A DNA stretch of 64,000 bases from Paenibacillus sp. JCM 18996 (GCA_001313085.1 BBFE01000011.1:1-64000); one strand, 5' to 3'. Numbered from the stretch's first letter, positions 33,051 to 43,175 are shown. The notes: a model not told the origin generated them from the letters alone. Translations and numbers: made by a program.

Positions 33051-34320
33051 TTGTTGATCAAATATGAACTATCCAACGGGTTAAGGGTTATCATGGAACC
33101 TATTCCGACATGCCGTTCGGTGTCGTTTGGAATCTGGGTGAAAACGGGCTCCAGAAATGAGCATGCCGCACAGAACGGAATCTCTCATTTTATCGAGCAT
33201 ATGCTATTTAAAGGGACGGAAGCTATTCGGCTAAAGATATCGCGGAGGTATTCGACGGCATCGGAGGTAATGTCAATGCGTTCACGTCTAAAGAATATAC
33301 ATGTTATTACTGCAAGGTGCTGGACGAGCATCTGCCGATTGCCGTGGATGTGCTAGCGGATATGTTTTTCAACAGCCGGCTGGACGCGGAGGATTTGGAA
33401 AAAAGAGCGCAACGTGATATTGGAAGAAATTTCGATGTATGAGGACACTCCGGACGACCTGGTGCACGACCTGCTCTCCAAAGCGGCTTACGGCCAGCAT
33501 TCCCTGGGATATTCCATTTTGGGGACGGAACCGGTTCTGAATTCTTTCGGTCCTGAGGACTGCGCAGGTATATGAGCGGGCATTATACCGTGGATACCAC
33601 AGTGATCGCGATTGCGGGGAATATCGATGACAGCGTGAAGGAATTGATCGAGCGGCATTTCAGCGGTTTTCAAGTGAAGGGGGAGCCTTCCCTGCTGGAA
33701 GAGCCCGAGTTTCTGAGCGAGCTGGAGTTCCACTCCAAGAAGACGGAGCAGAATCATATTTGCTTGTCTTTGCCGGGTCTTTCACTTAAGGACGACAACT
33801 TGTATGCCATGATACTGTTTAACAATATCGTCGGCGGCGGAATGAGCTCAAGGCTATTCCAGGAAATCAGGGAGAAACGGGGTCTCGCGTACTCGGTGTA
33901 TTCCTATCATTCTTCCCATCTGGACAGCGGTTTGTTTACGATCTATACAGGCACGGCTCCCAAGCAGACAGAGGAGGTGCTGAAGGTAACGATGGAGATG
34001 CTCCAGGAGATTATCGCCAAAGGGATCACCGACGCGGAATTAAAGAAAGGGAAAGAGCAACTGAAAGGCAGCTTGATCCTGAGTCTCGAAAGCACCGGCA
34101 GCCGGATGAACCGTATAGGCAAAAAAATGAGCTGATGTTAGGAAAGCACTTTACGCTGGACGAACTCATTGCGCGGATCGAGAGAGTGCAGATGGAGCAT
34201 ATCCGGGAGATGACGAACAAGCTGTTCTCGCAGCCGTTCGCAGCGGCGATGGTCGGCCAATCCGACAAAGCGATTGCGGATTTCAGGAGGGATCAGCTTG
34301 TCGTATCCGGTTCGAATTAA
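33051..34320 (+). CDS. mlpA: M16 family zinc processing protease (MlpA/YmxG type, frameshifted)
   Basis: Insulinase/MPP-like metalloprotease of about 420 residues. The inverted zinc motif HFIEH is in [20 protein letters not shown]; the downstream Glu ligand lies near [16 protein letters not shown]. The C-terminal domain holds the conserved [20 protein letters not shown]. Start TTG at 33051 (or the adjacent TTG 33054) after GAGGAGG. Breaks near 33222 (lost base), 33400 (A6), 33560 (lost C) and 34122 (A7). It follows ylxY as in B. subtilis mlpA, and its 3' end overlaps dut. Confidence 0.92.
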
Positions 34321-34747
34321 ACGGCTTCCAGGCAATGAGGATGTGCCTCTGCCGCGTAAAATGTCCGAGGCGGCCAGCGGATTTGACATCCATGCTGCCG
34401 TAACGGAGCCGGTGACTCTTGAGCCCGGCCAAAGAAGATTGATTCCAGCGGGATTTGCGATGAGCATGCCCCCGCAGCTGGAAGCGCAGATCCGGCCGAG
34501 AAGCGGACTTGCGCTAAAGCATGGAATCACGTGCCTGAATACGCCGGGTACGATCGATTCGGACTACAGAGGAGAAGTTAAGGTGCTTTTGGTAAACCTG
34601 GGCCAGGAGCCCTTTACAATCAGCCGCAACGAGCGCATCGCCCAGATGGTGTTCGCCGTGGTTCCCGCCGTTGAACTCAGCGAGGCGGAGGAATTGACGG
34701 ATACGGAGAGAGGCGCCGGAGGATTTGGACATACAGGCAGGCAGTAA
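34298..34747 (+). CDS. dut: dUTP diphosphatase
   Basis: Hydrolyses dUTP to dUMP, 149 residues, trimeric dUTPase fold. Motifs: [10 protein letters not shown] (I), [12 protein letters not shown] (II), [17 protein letters not shown] (III), RIAQMVF (IV) and [11 protein letters not shown] (V), all present. TTG 34298 is chosen because CAGGAGGGAT precedes it; the longer in-frame ATG at 34274 lies inside the protease gene with no ribosome-binding site. The gene takes the place of ymxH, found here in B. subtilis. Confidence 0.93.
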   Translation: MSYPVRIKRLPGNEDVPLPRKMSEAASGFDIHAAVTEPVTLEPGQRRLIPAGFAMSMPPQLEAQIRPRSGLALKHGITCLNTPGTIDSDYRGEVKVLLVNLGQEPFTISRNERIAQMVFAVVPAVELSEAEELTDTERGAGGFGHTGRQ

Positions 34748-34762
34748 TAAAGAAGATCATAC

Positions 34763-34803
34763 GACCGATCGCCGTTTGCAGGACGGTGCCCGGTCTTTTT
34801 TTT
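34763..34803 (+). terminator. Terminator after dut
   Basis: GACCG...CGGTC outer stem with inner GCCGT / ACGGT, followed by T8. Confidence 0.8.
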
Positions 34804-34845
34804 ACATAAAAGAAATTTAGTGAGCCGGGATGTAACCTTAGCTGT

Positions 34846-34874
34846 AACCTCGCCTTGGGCGGCTGCATAGGATA
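34846..34874 (+). promoter_or_regulatory. Putative sigma-K promoter for dpaAB
   Basis: AACC (34846-34849), a 16-base spacer and CATAGGATA (34866-34874). This fits the known sigma-K consensus (mACm, 16 bases, CATAnnnTA) exactly. spoVFA/dpaA is a sigma-K gene in B. subtilis, so the match is meaningful. Confidence 0.65.
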
Positions 34875-34945
34875 ACTGTACGCGTTGACGATGACGATCT
34901 TACTCGAACGGTGATAACGGCCTCGGGAAAGGAGTACAGAATTTT

Positions 34946-35847
34946 ATGCTTACCGAAGTTCATGTGGCGTTCATTGGCGGGGACGCCAGGCAGCTGGAAG
35001 TGATACAAAAAAAATTTTCGGAGCTGGACGCTTCCATTTCGCTGATCGGATTCGACAATCTGCAGAACCAGTATACGGGTACCACCAAAACGAAACTGAC
35101 GGCGGAGGTTCTATCCCGCATGGACGCCGTATTTCTGCCGGCTGTCGGGACGGATGATGAAGCAGAGTCGATTCGATTTTTTTTCGCAAGAGGAAATCAT
35201 TCTGACGGAGGAGCTTATCCAGTCGCTTCCCAAGCATGCCAAGGTATATACCGATGGCGAAGCTTATTTAAAGAGGCTCTGCGCCGAGACTGCCATCGAG
35301 CTGGTCGAACTTTTTGACCGGGACGACGTGGCCATCTACAACTCCATTCCTACAGCGGAAGGCGCCATTATGATGGCGATCCAGAACACGGATATAACGA
35401 TACACGGTTCACAATGTATGGTGCTCGGATTTGGCCGGACAGGAATTACGATGGCTCGCGCGCTGTTGGGGCTTGGGGCCAACGTAAAGGTTGGACTGCG
35501 GAAACCGGAGGATTACGCACGCGCCTGGGAGATGGGTTTTAAGCCGTTTTATACGAAAAAATCTGTACGAGAACGTGTCCAATATTGACTTGCTTTTTTA
35601 ATACGATTCCGACTATGATAGTCACAGCACAGATTATTACCAATATTCCACACCGCGCCGTGATCATAGATTTGGCCTCCAAGCCAGGCGGAACGGACTT
35701 CCGTTTTGCGAGAAGAGAGGCGTCAAAGCTATTCTCGCGCCCGGTCTACCCGGCATCGTCGCACCCAAAAGCGCTGGACGTATTATAGCCAATACGTTAA
35801 GTCAACTGGTTCTCGAAGATGTGAAGAAGGGGAGAAATGTGGAATGA
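34946..35847 (+). CDS. dpaA: Dipicolinate synthase subunit A (frameshifted)
   Basis: With DpaB it oxidises the dihydrodipicolinate-pathway intermediate to dipicolinic acid in the mother cell for spore resistance. About 300 residues. VHVAFIGGDARQLEVI opens it; TEELIQSLPKHAKVYTDGEA and the Rossmann segment QCMVLGFGRTGITMARALLG with LGANVKVGLRKPEDYARAWE follow. After repair the C-terminus is IIDLASKPGGTDFRFAEKRG to LVLEDVKKGRNVE. Breaks: A8 near 35011, a lost G near 35159, T8 near 35177, A6 near 35560, and others. Stop TGA (35845-35847) overlaps the dpaB ATG. Confidence 0.93.
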
Positions 35848-36416
35848 ATTGGCAGGGAAGAACTGTAGGCTATGCTTTAACCGGATCGCACTGCACCTTG
35901 GAGGAAGTCATGCCGCAAATCCAGAGATTTGTGGATGCGGGGGCCAAAGTAGTGCCTATCATCTCGAACACCGTCATGACGACGGACACCCGTTTCGGCA
36001 AAGCTGCCGATTGGCAGAAACAGCTGAAGGATATAACCGGGAACGACATTATTGCCTCAATAGTGGACGCAGAACCGCTGGGTCCCTCCAAGCTGCTTGA
36101 TGTTATGGTCATTGCGCCGTGCACAGGCAACACAACCTCCAAATTGGCCAATGCCATGACGGAAAGTCCCGTCCTGATGGCCGCCAAGGCTCAGCTGCGG
36201 AATGGAAGGCCTTTGGTGCTCGCGATTTCAACGAATGACGGTCTGGGATTGAATTCCATGAATATTGCGAAGCTGCTTATTACGAAGAACATTTATTTTG
36301 TTCCTTTCGGCCAAGACGCGCCTGCGGCTAAGCCCAACTCGCTGGTCGCACGAATGGATCTGGTCGTGGAAACTTGTGAAGCGGCGCTTGAGGCAATCAG
36401 CTTCAGCCTGTGTTAA
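35844..36416 (+). CDS. dpaB: Dipicolinate synthase subunit B
   Basis: Flavoprotein-like (HFCD/UbiX fold) subunit of dipicolinate synthase, intact 190 residues. GRTVGYALTGSHCTLEEVMP, VVPIISNTVMTTDTRFGKAA and the flavoprotein-like VMVIAPCTGNTTSKLANAMT identify it. ATG 35844 overlaps the dpaA stop, so the subunits are translationally coupled. It is followed by asd, dapG and dapA, which supply the shared lysine-pathway precursor. Confidence 0.94.
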   Translation: MNWQGRTVGYALTGSHCTLEEVMPQIQRFVDAGAKVVPIISNTVMTTDTRFGKAADWQKQLKDITGNDIIASIVDAEPLGPSKLLDVMVIAPCTGNTTSKLANAMTESPVLMAAKAQLRNGRPLVLAISTNDGLGLNSMNIAKLLITKNIYFVPFGQDAPAAKPNSLVARMDLVVETCEAALEAISFSLC

Positions 36417-36609
36417 TTGAAAGGTTCCAATATTAAAGGGCTTCCCGTACCGGCATTATTTTTTTCACATATCACCTTGCCAGAGACAGCTTCTATAATG
36501 GCGCCCGGGAGAAAACGCTGCAGCGTCCCTCGCGTTCTTGTAGGAGCTTTCTGCAAATATACTTAGATCAAGCTACCGAATTTTTTTCAGAATAAGGGGA
36601 GAGGCCATC

Positions 36610-37647
36610 GTGTCCGATCAAAAATTGTTTAACGTTGCAGTTGTCGGAGCAACCGGCGCAGTAGGGGAACAAATCATCCGTCTCCTGGAGGAAAGGAATT
36701 TTCCGATCCAGCAGCTTAAGCTTCTATCTTCCGCCAGATCCGCGGGTACGAAGATTCCTTTTAAAGGCAAGGATATCGTAGTGGAAGAAGCTGCGGCGGA
36801 CAGTTTCAAGGGAATAGACATCGCCCTCTTCAGCGCAGGGGGCTCTGTCAGCCAAGAGCTTGCTCCGCATGCGGTTTCACACGGTGCGGTGTGCATTGAT
36901 AACACGAACGCGTTCCGCATGGATCCGGAAACTCCGCTGATTGTGCCGGAAGTCAATATCGACAAAATTAACGAACATAAGGGCATTATAGCCAATCCGA
37001 ACTGCTCCACCATTCAAATGGTTGCCGCGTTAAAGCCTCTTTACGACCGCTTTGGCATTTCCAAAATCATCGTGTCCACTTACCAGGCCGTATCCGGAGC
37101 CGGAACCAAGGCGATCGAGGAGCTGAAAAGACAATCCAGAGCAGTCCTCGACGGTACCGAGGTCGATCCTCAAATCCTGCCGGTCGGCTCTCTGACGGTG
37201 AAGCACCAAATCGCTTTCAACGCGATTCCCCAGATCGACAAGTTCCAGGATAACGGCTTTACGTTGGAAGAGATGAAGATGATCCGTGAAACGAAGAAGA
37301 TCATGGGGGACGACAATATCCAGGTCACCGCTACCTGCGTAAGAATTCCTGTAGTATACGGACATTCGGAATCGGTGTATGTGGAATTGAATGAAGATTT
37401 TGACCTGGAGGAAGTGAAACGGCTGCTTGCCGAGGCCCCGGGAATCGTCCTGCAGGATAACCCTCAGGAGCAGGTATATCCGCTCGCTGCGGAAGCGGCA
37501 GGCAAGAATGACACGTTCGTCGGGCGTCTGCGCCGCGATTTGAACAATCCGCGTGCGCTGAACATGTGGATCGTATCCGACAATTTATTAAAAGGCGCTG
37601 CATGGAACGCTGTGCAGATCGCCGAATATATTGCACTAGAGCAGTAA
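36610..37647 (+). CDS. asd: Aspartate-semialdehyde dehydrogenase
   Basis: Reduces aspartyl phosphate to the semialdehyde, the branch point to lysine, diaminopimelate, dipicolinate, methionine and threonine. Intact 345 residues. FNVAVVGATGAVGEQIIRLL binds NADP; GIIANPNCSTIQMVAALKPL holds the catalytic Cys; TYQAVSGAGTKAIEELKRQ and the C-terminal catalytic His region (PVVYGHSESVYVEL) are present. GTG is an alternative start in this frame; position 36610 follows AGGGGAGAGG. Confidence 0.95.
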   Translation: MSDQKLFNVAVVGATGAVGEQIIRLLEERNFPIQQLKLLSSARSAGTKIPFKGKDIVVEEAAADSFKGIDIALFSAGGSVSQELAPHAVSHGAVCIDNTNAFRMDPETPLIVPEVNIDKINEHKGIIANPNCSTIQMVAALKPLYDRFGISKIIVSTYQAVSGAGTKAIEELKRQSRAVLDGTEVDPQILPVGSLTVKHQIAFNAIPQIDKFQDNGFTLEEMKMIRETKKIMGDDNIQVTATCVRIPVVYGHSESVYVELNEDFDLEEVKRLLAEAPGIVLQDNPQEQVYPLAAEAAGKNDTFVGRLRRDLNNPRALNMWIVSDNLLKGAAWNAVQIAEYIALEQ

Positions 37648-37741
37648 TTTCATACAGAAGATTCTCGGGAAAGGTTGCCGGCAGCGGGAGCTTTTTTTTC
37701 GGAGCACCAGCTTACTAAAAGCAATAAGGGAGGAACAAAGT

Positions 37742-38961
37742 GTGCGCATCTTGGTGCAAAAAAAATTTGGAGGCACCTCCCTTTCCACTGCCAAAGCCAG
37801 AGAACACGTCATCGAACATATTTCAGACGCCCTTAAACATGAATATAAACTTGTCGTCGTCGTATCGGCTATGGGAAGAAAAGGTGAGCCCTATGCAACG
37901 GATACACTGCTTGACCTGATCGCAAACAATGGAAACAGTCTGCCTGCAAGAGAAAAGGATATGCTTCTTGGCTGCGGTGAGACGATTTCCGCCGCGGTGT
38001 TGTGCAGCCAATTGAACTCCCGTTCGATCCCTGCGGTAGCTTTTACGGGAGCCCAGGCGGGGATCTTTACCAACGATAGTTTTGGCGCCGCTCAGATCCA
38101 GTCCATTCAGCCGGGCCGGATTGAAGAAGAGCTGGAGCGGGGAAACGTCGTTGTCGTAACCGGTTTTCAGGGAATAACCAACGGTAATGACTTGACTACG
38201 CTGGGACGCGGAGGAAGCGATACGTCCGCAACGGCTTTAGGAGCTGCGCTGAAGGCCGAGATGGTGGAAATCTTCACGGACGTTGACGGGATTCTGACAG
38301 CGGATCCTCGTATCGTCGAAGACGCCAAGCCTTTGTCCCATGTTTCTTTTGCCGAGATTTGCAACATGGCGCATTCCGGAGCCAAAGTGATCCACCCCAG
38401 AGCAGTGGAAATCGCCATGCTGGCGAATGTCCCCGTGCGCGTAAGGTCCACTTTTTTTCCAAAGGCGAAGGAACTTGGTCACTCATACCGATGCGCTCGG
38501 AAGAGGCAGCGGGGAGATCCAGGACCGTTTTGTCACCGGGATCGCCCATTATGCCCATGTGACGCAGGTGCGGGTGACCGCGGAGCCGGACCAATACGAC
38601 CTGCAGCTGCAAGTGTTTAAAGCGATGGCCCAGAACAGGATCAGCGTGGATTTCATAAATGTCAATCCTTCCGGTGTCGTCTACACCGTATTCGACCATG
38701 AATCGGAGCGCGCGGTTGGCATTTTGAGAGAACTGGGCTTTCAGCCTGAGACGCTGGAGCATTGCGCCAAAGTTTCCGTCATTGGAGGCGGGATGAACGG
38801 TGTTCCCGGCATTATGGCCGGATAGTGGAGTCGCTCACGGAAGAGGGAATCTCTATCTTCAATCGGCGGACTCGAATACGACCATATGGGTATTGGTCCA
38901 TGAAGACGACATGGTCAAGGCGGTCAGAGCGCTGCATAAGCAGTTTAATCTGAGCAAGTAA
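37742..38961 (+). CDS. dapG: Aspartokinase (DapG type, frameshifted)
   Basis: Phosphorylates aspartate, first step of the lysine/DAP family. About 405 residues with a catalytic domain and two ACT domains (TQVRVTAEPDQYDLQLQVFK; CAKVSVIGGGMNGVPGIMAG). The invariant opening VQKFGGTS reads VQKKFGGTS because of A8 (37758-37765), a +3 expansion. TLGRGGSDTSATALGAAL and VEIFTDVDGILTADPR are standard. Breaks: T8 near 38453, a lost A near 38825 and one near 38865. It ends ALHKQFNLSK, stop 38959-38961. The name dapG rests on linkage to asd and dapA as in B. subtilis. Confidence 0.93.
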
Positions 38962-39008
38962 CGTCCTGCAGCGATATGAAAAAAAAGCAAGCATTAGGAG
39001 GATAAGCA

Positions 39009-39872
39009 ATGGATTTCGGAAGAATAGTTACAGCAATGGTGACCCCTTTTGACGAAAACTTGCAGATTAACTGGGAACAATACAGAGCCATTATCGATTA
39101 TTTGGTCGAAGAGCAGGCCAGCGATGCGCTTGTAATCTGCGGTACAACCGGCGAATCGCCCACTCTGTCCGACGAAGAGAAGCTTCAGTGTTTCGAGGAA
39201 GCGGTCAAACATGCCGCCGGAAGATGCAAAATCATTGCCGGCACAGGAAGCAACAATACGGCGCATTCCATTCACCTTTCGCAAGCTGCGGAAAAGCTCG
39301 GCGTGGACGGGCTATTATTGGTGGCGCCTTATTATAACCGTCCGACGCAGGAGGGCTTGTACCGGCATTTCAAAACCGTTGCGGAGTCCGTTTCACTGCC
39401 CGTTATGCTGTACAACGTCCCTGGCAGGACGGCTTCCAACATCAGCTCGGAAACCGTGTTAAGATTGGCGCAAATTGCCAATGTCGTGTCGGTTAAAGAA
39501 GCGAGCGGGGACCTGGGCCAGATGACGGAGATTATTGCCGGCGCGCCGGAAGGGTTTCTGCTGTACAGCGGAGACGATTCGTTGACGCTGCCTGTGCTTG
39601 CGATCGGGGGACACGGCGTTGTCAGTGTCACCAGCCACGTCATCGGACGAGAAATGAAACAGATGATGGATGCTTTTACTTCCGGCAGAGTGGCGGAGGC
39701 GGCACAACTGAACGGGCGTCTGCTTCCGGTGTTCAAAGGGATGTTCGCGTTCCCGAGCCCGGCGCCGATCAAATACGCCCTGTCGTTAAAAGGACAGAAT
39801 GCGGGGGGCGTGCGCCTGCCCCTGGTAGGTGCGACGGAACAGGAAGCCGAGTTCATCCGCGGCTTGCTTTAG
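39009..39872 (+). CDS. dapA: 4-hydroxy-tetrahydrodipicolinate synthase
   Basis: Condenses pyruvate with aspartate semialdehyde. Intact 287 residues, TIM barrel. MDFGRIVTAMVTPFDENLQI, ICGTTGESPTLSDEEKLQCF (GTTGE motif), LVAPYYNRPTQEGLYRHFKT with the Tyr, and VSVKEASGDLGQMTEIIAG with the Schiff-base Lys are all visible. The product feeds both diaminopimelate and, during sporulation, dipicolinate via dpaAB upstream. ATG 39009 after TAGGAGG. Confidence 0.96.
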   Translation: MDFGRIVTAMVTPFDENLQINWEQYRAIIDYLVEEQASDALVICGTTGESPTLSDEEKLQCFEEAVKHAAGRCKIIAGTGSNNTAHSIHLSQAAEKLGVDGLLLVAPYYNRPTQEGLYRHFKTVAESVSLPVMLYNVPGRTASNISSETVLRLAQIANVVSVKEASGDLGQMTEIIAGAPEGFLLYSGDDSLTLPVLAIGGHGVVSVTSHVIGREMKQMMDAFTSGRVAEAAQLNGRLLPVFKGMFAFPSPAPIKYALSLKGQNAGGVRLPLVGATEQEAEFIRGLL

Positions 39873-39943
39873 CACTAAGCTGATATGATGTCACATCGCT
39901 TTGTTATGCAGGAGTTTAGAAGGCAATGCCCTCGGACGCAATT

Positions 39944-39978
39944 ACCGATGCTCATATGGCATCGGTTTTCTTTTTTTT
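39944..39978 (+). terminator. Terminator after dapA
   Basis: Perfect 8-bp stem ACCGATGC / GCATCGGT with a 7-base loop and a long T-rich tail. Confidence 0.9.
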
Positions 39979-40047
39979 GGGAATATTATTATCTACGTTC
40001 ATGGTTTGAGTGTCGGCATTGATTTGCACCTTTGATTCCGGGGTAAC

Positions 40048-40078
40048 TTGTAATTGGTGTTTTTTTTTCATGTATAAT
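40048..40078 (+). promoter_or_regulatory. Sigma-A promoter for RNase J
   Basis: TTGTAA (40048-40053) and TATAAT (40073-40078). The spacer is 19 bases as written but contains a nine-T run, so 17 is likely. About 80 bases of leader to the start codon. Confidence 0.65.
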
Positions 40079-40158
40079 GATGGCAAGTGACTAGTGCGGT
40101 ATCTCATTGGTTTAGTTCATAAGGAGATCGTCGTCAATTTAATTAAGGAGGAATAGTT

Positions 40159-41836
40159 TTGTCAAAGAAGAATATAGAGAAAGTTACGATCTTTGCCCTT
40201 GGCGGCGTGGGTGAGATCGGTAAAAAAATATGTATGTGATTCAATATGCTAATGATATCGTTGTCGTGGATAGCGGGTTGAAATTTCCTGAGGAGGATAT
40301 GCTGGGGATTGACATCGTAATCCCAGATATTTCCTATCTAACGGAGAATCGTGATAAAGTAAGGGGAATCCTCATCACACACGGTCATGAGGACCACATC
40401 GGCGGCTTGCCTTATGTGTTAAAATCGCTGAACGTTCCGGTGTACGGCACCAAGCTGACTTTAGGCTCATCGAGACCAAGCTGAAGGAAGCCAACCTGCT
40501 GGGAGAAACTAAGCGGATACTCATTAACGCTGATTCGGAAATCAAGCTTGGAACGATTACAGCGACATTTTTTTAAGACGAACCACAGTATCCCCGATTC
40601 GGTGGGAGTCTGCCTGGAAACACCGGAAGGAAACATCGTTCATACGGGGGACTTCAAATTCGACCAGACTCCGGTAAACGAGCAATATGCAGACCTTCAC
40701 CGGATGGCGGAAATCGGTAAAAAAAGGCGTTTTGGCTCTGCTGTCTGACAGCACGAATGCGGAGCGTGCCGGACATACAGGATCTGAACGCGGCGTTGGG
40801 GTCGAGATAGAGAATGTATTCCGTAAAGCTAAACAACGCGTTATTATAGCCACATTCGCTTCCAACATTCACAGGATTCAGCAGGTTATCGACGCTTGTG
40901 TAGCGACACGCAGGAAGCTGACCGTTATCGGAAGAAGCATGGTTAACGTGGTCGGCATCGCTTCGGAATTGGGTTATTTGAACATTCCGGACGGTATGCT
41001 GGTGGAGCCCGAGGAAGTCAATCGAATGGCGGCGGACCGCGTGGCAATACTGTCTACAGGAAGCCAGGGCGAACCTATGTCCGCGCTGACCCGGATGGCC
41101 CGCTCTACACACCGTAAGGTGGATATTCTGCCCGGCGACACCGTAATTATTGCGGCAACCCCGATTCCGGGAAATGAGCGGTATGTCGGACGTACGGTGG
41201 ATGAATTGATGAGAATCGGCGCCAATGTAATCTATGGCCCAGGCTCGATCACAGGTGTTCACGTATCAGGGCACGGAAGCAGGAAGAGCTGAAACTGATG
41301 CTGAACATCATGAAGCCAAAGTTTTTCATCCCGATCCACGGGGAATACCGTATGCTGCGAATGCACGCGCTGCTGGCTGAATCCGTCGCGTTGCCAAAGA
41401 GGATATTTTCATCCTTGATAACGGCGACACTGTAGAAATCCAGGGAGGAGCGGCCCGCAAAGGCGCCAAGGTACAGGCAGGCAATGTCTTGATCGACGGA
41501 TTGGGCGTCGGCGACGTAGGGAATATTGTTCTGCGCGACAGGAAGCTGCTTTCCCAGGACGGAATCCTGGTTGTCGTAGTGACTTTGAGCAAGCAGGACG
41601 GTACGATTCTCTCCGGGCCTGATATTATTTCGAGAGGGTTCGTCTATGTCCGGGAATCCGAAGGGCTGCTGGATGAAGCGAACCGGATCGTGACCGGCAC
41701 GTTAAACAAGCTGATGAGCGAGAATGTCAATGAATGGGCATCGCTGAAAACTCATGTGAAAGATGCACTTGGACGTTTCCTATATGAACAAACCAGAAGA
41801 AGGCCGATGATCCTGCCCATTATTATGGAAGTATAA
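40159..41836 (+). CDS. Ribonuclease J (multiple frameshifts)
   Basis: Metallo-beta-lactamase/beta-CASP endo- and 5' exoribonuclease, about 556 residues. TTG 40159 after [27 protein letters not shown] opens it; the zinc motif [19 protein letters not shown] is intact; [18 protein letters not shown] and [19 protein letters not shown] follow, then the beta-CASP motifs ([36 protein letters not shown]). Position after dapA is that of rnjB in B. subtilis. Breaks: A7 near 40222, lost C near 40465, T run near 40570, A run near 40722, lost C near 41279 and lost G near 41386. Confidence 0.94.
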
Positions 41837-41862
41837 ACCAATAGCTTAGTCACTTAAGCAAG

Positions 41863-41900
41863 AAGAGCTTTTTTTTCGGCAACGCCGGAAGGGCTCTTTT
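41863..41900 (+). terminator. Terminator after RNase J
   Basis: AAGAGC / GCTCTT outer pairing with an inner CGGC-aac-GCCG hairpin and TTTT end. Confidence 0.7.
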
Positions 41901-41922
41901 GAACGTTAAAGAAAGTTCGCTA

Positions 41923-41962
41923 ATCGGCATATGCTTCGAAGGTTTGCTTCACTTTTGGGGGA
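41923..41962 (+). repeat. Intergenic repeat element, copy 6 (right half)
   Basis: ATCGGCATATGCTTCGAAGG followed by TTTGCTTCACTTTTGGGGGA. It matches the right half of copies 3 and 7; the left arm is missing. It lies just after the RNase J terminator and before tepA. Confidence 0.65.
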
Positions 41963-42046
41963 GTCGTCCGGGGATTATTTTCCGCTTCCCATTCCATACT
42001 AAGACGGATGATTAAACTGAGCATTTGCAAAAAACAGGAGGCGCTT

Positions 42047-42837
42047 ATGAACGAACATACACAAAGGCCCGTTTCCGGGCCGAACCCGGGCCCCGGCCTA
42101 TCCCCGGCCCGAACCCGGGCATCGTACCTAATCCAGGGCAGAATCCGCAGCTCAATCCGCCGTTTATGCCGGGCAATGATCCGTCCCGCCAGGAAGAAGA
42201 CATTAGACGCAATCCGGTCCTGGACAATATCCAACAGTTGGGGCAGACACAGACGCCGGCGGCAGAATCCAACATTTTCTGTTTGAACGTGATCGGCCAG
42301 GTGGAAGGGCATATCGTACTCCCTCCCCAAAACAAAACGACGAAGTACGAGCATCTGATCCCTCAGCTTGTAGCGATCGAGCAAAGTACTAGTATCGAGG
42401 GGCTTCTTATCACTTTAAACACGGTAGGCGGAGATGTTGAGGCCGGTCTGGCGATTGCCGAGATGATCTCTTCGCTGTCGAAGCCGACCGTTACGCTCGT
42501 TCTGGGCGGCGGTCACAGCATCGGCGTGCCGATAGCCGTTTCCTCGAATTATTCACTGATTGCCGAAACGGCGACGATGACCATCCATCCGATCCGTTTG
42601 AACGGGCTGATTATCGGAGTTCCACAGACATTTGAATATTTGGAAAAAAATGCAGGAAAGAGTGATCCGTTTCGTGACGAGCCACTCAAATGTTACGGAG
42701 GAAAAAAATTCAAGGAGCTTATGTTTAAAACCGGCGAGCTTACACGCGACATCGGTACGACGGTCATCGGCAAGGACGCAGTGAAGCATGGACTCATCGA
42801 CAGCGTAGGCGGAGTAGGCGAAGCGATCGCAGCTTAA
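42047..42837 (+). CDS. tepA: ClpP-like serine protease TepA (frameshifted, hidden error inside)
   Basis: Cytosolic ClpP-fold protease described in B. subtilis as translocation-enhancing; about 263 residues. ATG 42047 follows AGGAGG. The N-terminus is a Pro/Gly/Asn-rich tract ([20 protein letters not shown] after restoring a lost C near 42090). The ClpP core has [20 protein letters not shown] and [13 protein letters not shown] with the Ser nucleophile, then [20 protein letters not shown]. Between 42642 and 42712 the frame is wrong although the ORF stays open: +1 at A7 near 42643 and +2 at A7 near 42703. The true reading is [20 protein letters not shown]. Confidence 0.9.
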
Positions 42838-42886
42838 ACCGGATGATTGACGAACGCCGGAAAGGTGTTGATGCGGGGGTCGTTCA

Positions 42887-43103
42887 ATGATTTTTTGACA
42901 CTCTGCTGCCGATGGACACAGTGTTGGATGGACTGGAGAATTCCGCCGTTTCTTACAGTGAGATCAACTATAACGGGGTAACGCTGCAGGTTGAGATGAT
43001 CAGCCTCAGCAGGCGAGAATTGTACGTGTGCTGAGCATGGATCCGAAGCATTTTTTTGGACGGACGTCTGGCTCCCGGCAGCATGATTGAATTTTATCCT
43101 TAA
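42887..43103 (+). CDS. YlzJ-like small protein (frameshifted)
   Basis: No open frame survives, but joined frames give about 72 residues: MIFLTLLLPMDTVLDGLENS, then AVSYSEINYNGVTLQVEMIS, SLSRRELYVVRMLSMDPKHF and LDGRLAPGSMIEFYP. This matches the YlzJ-like family, found between tepA and ftsK in Bacillales. Breaks: a lost base near 42903, one near 43025, and T7 near 43051. ATG 42887, stop TAA 43101-43103. Function unknown in the family. Confidence 0.65.
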
Positions 43104-43144
43104 CGAAGACAAGGCCCAGGCACCTATCATGGTCACCGTCGATA

Positions 43145-43153
43145 TGGTATAAT
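43145..43153 (+). promoter_or_regulatory. Candidate extended -10 promoter for ftsK/spoIIIE
   Basis: TGGTATAAT (TGn plus a perfect TATAAT) without a good -35, 22 bases before the TTG start of the translocase gene. Confidence 0.4.
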
Positions 43154-43175
43154 CATACATCGGGGGTGATTCTGC

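Noticed and set aside
36480..36609. Riboswitch (lysine or S-box type) before asd
   Set aside because: A TATAAT is present at 36494-36499 but no -35 at proper distance and no recognisable riboswitch core in the short leader.
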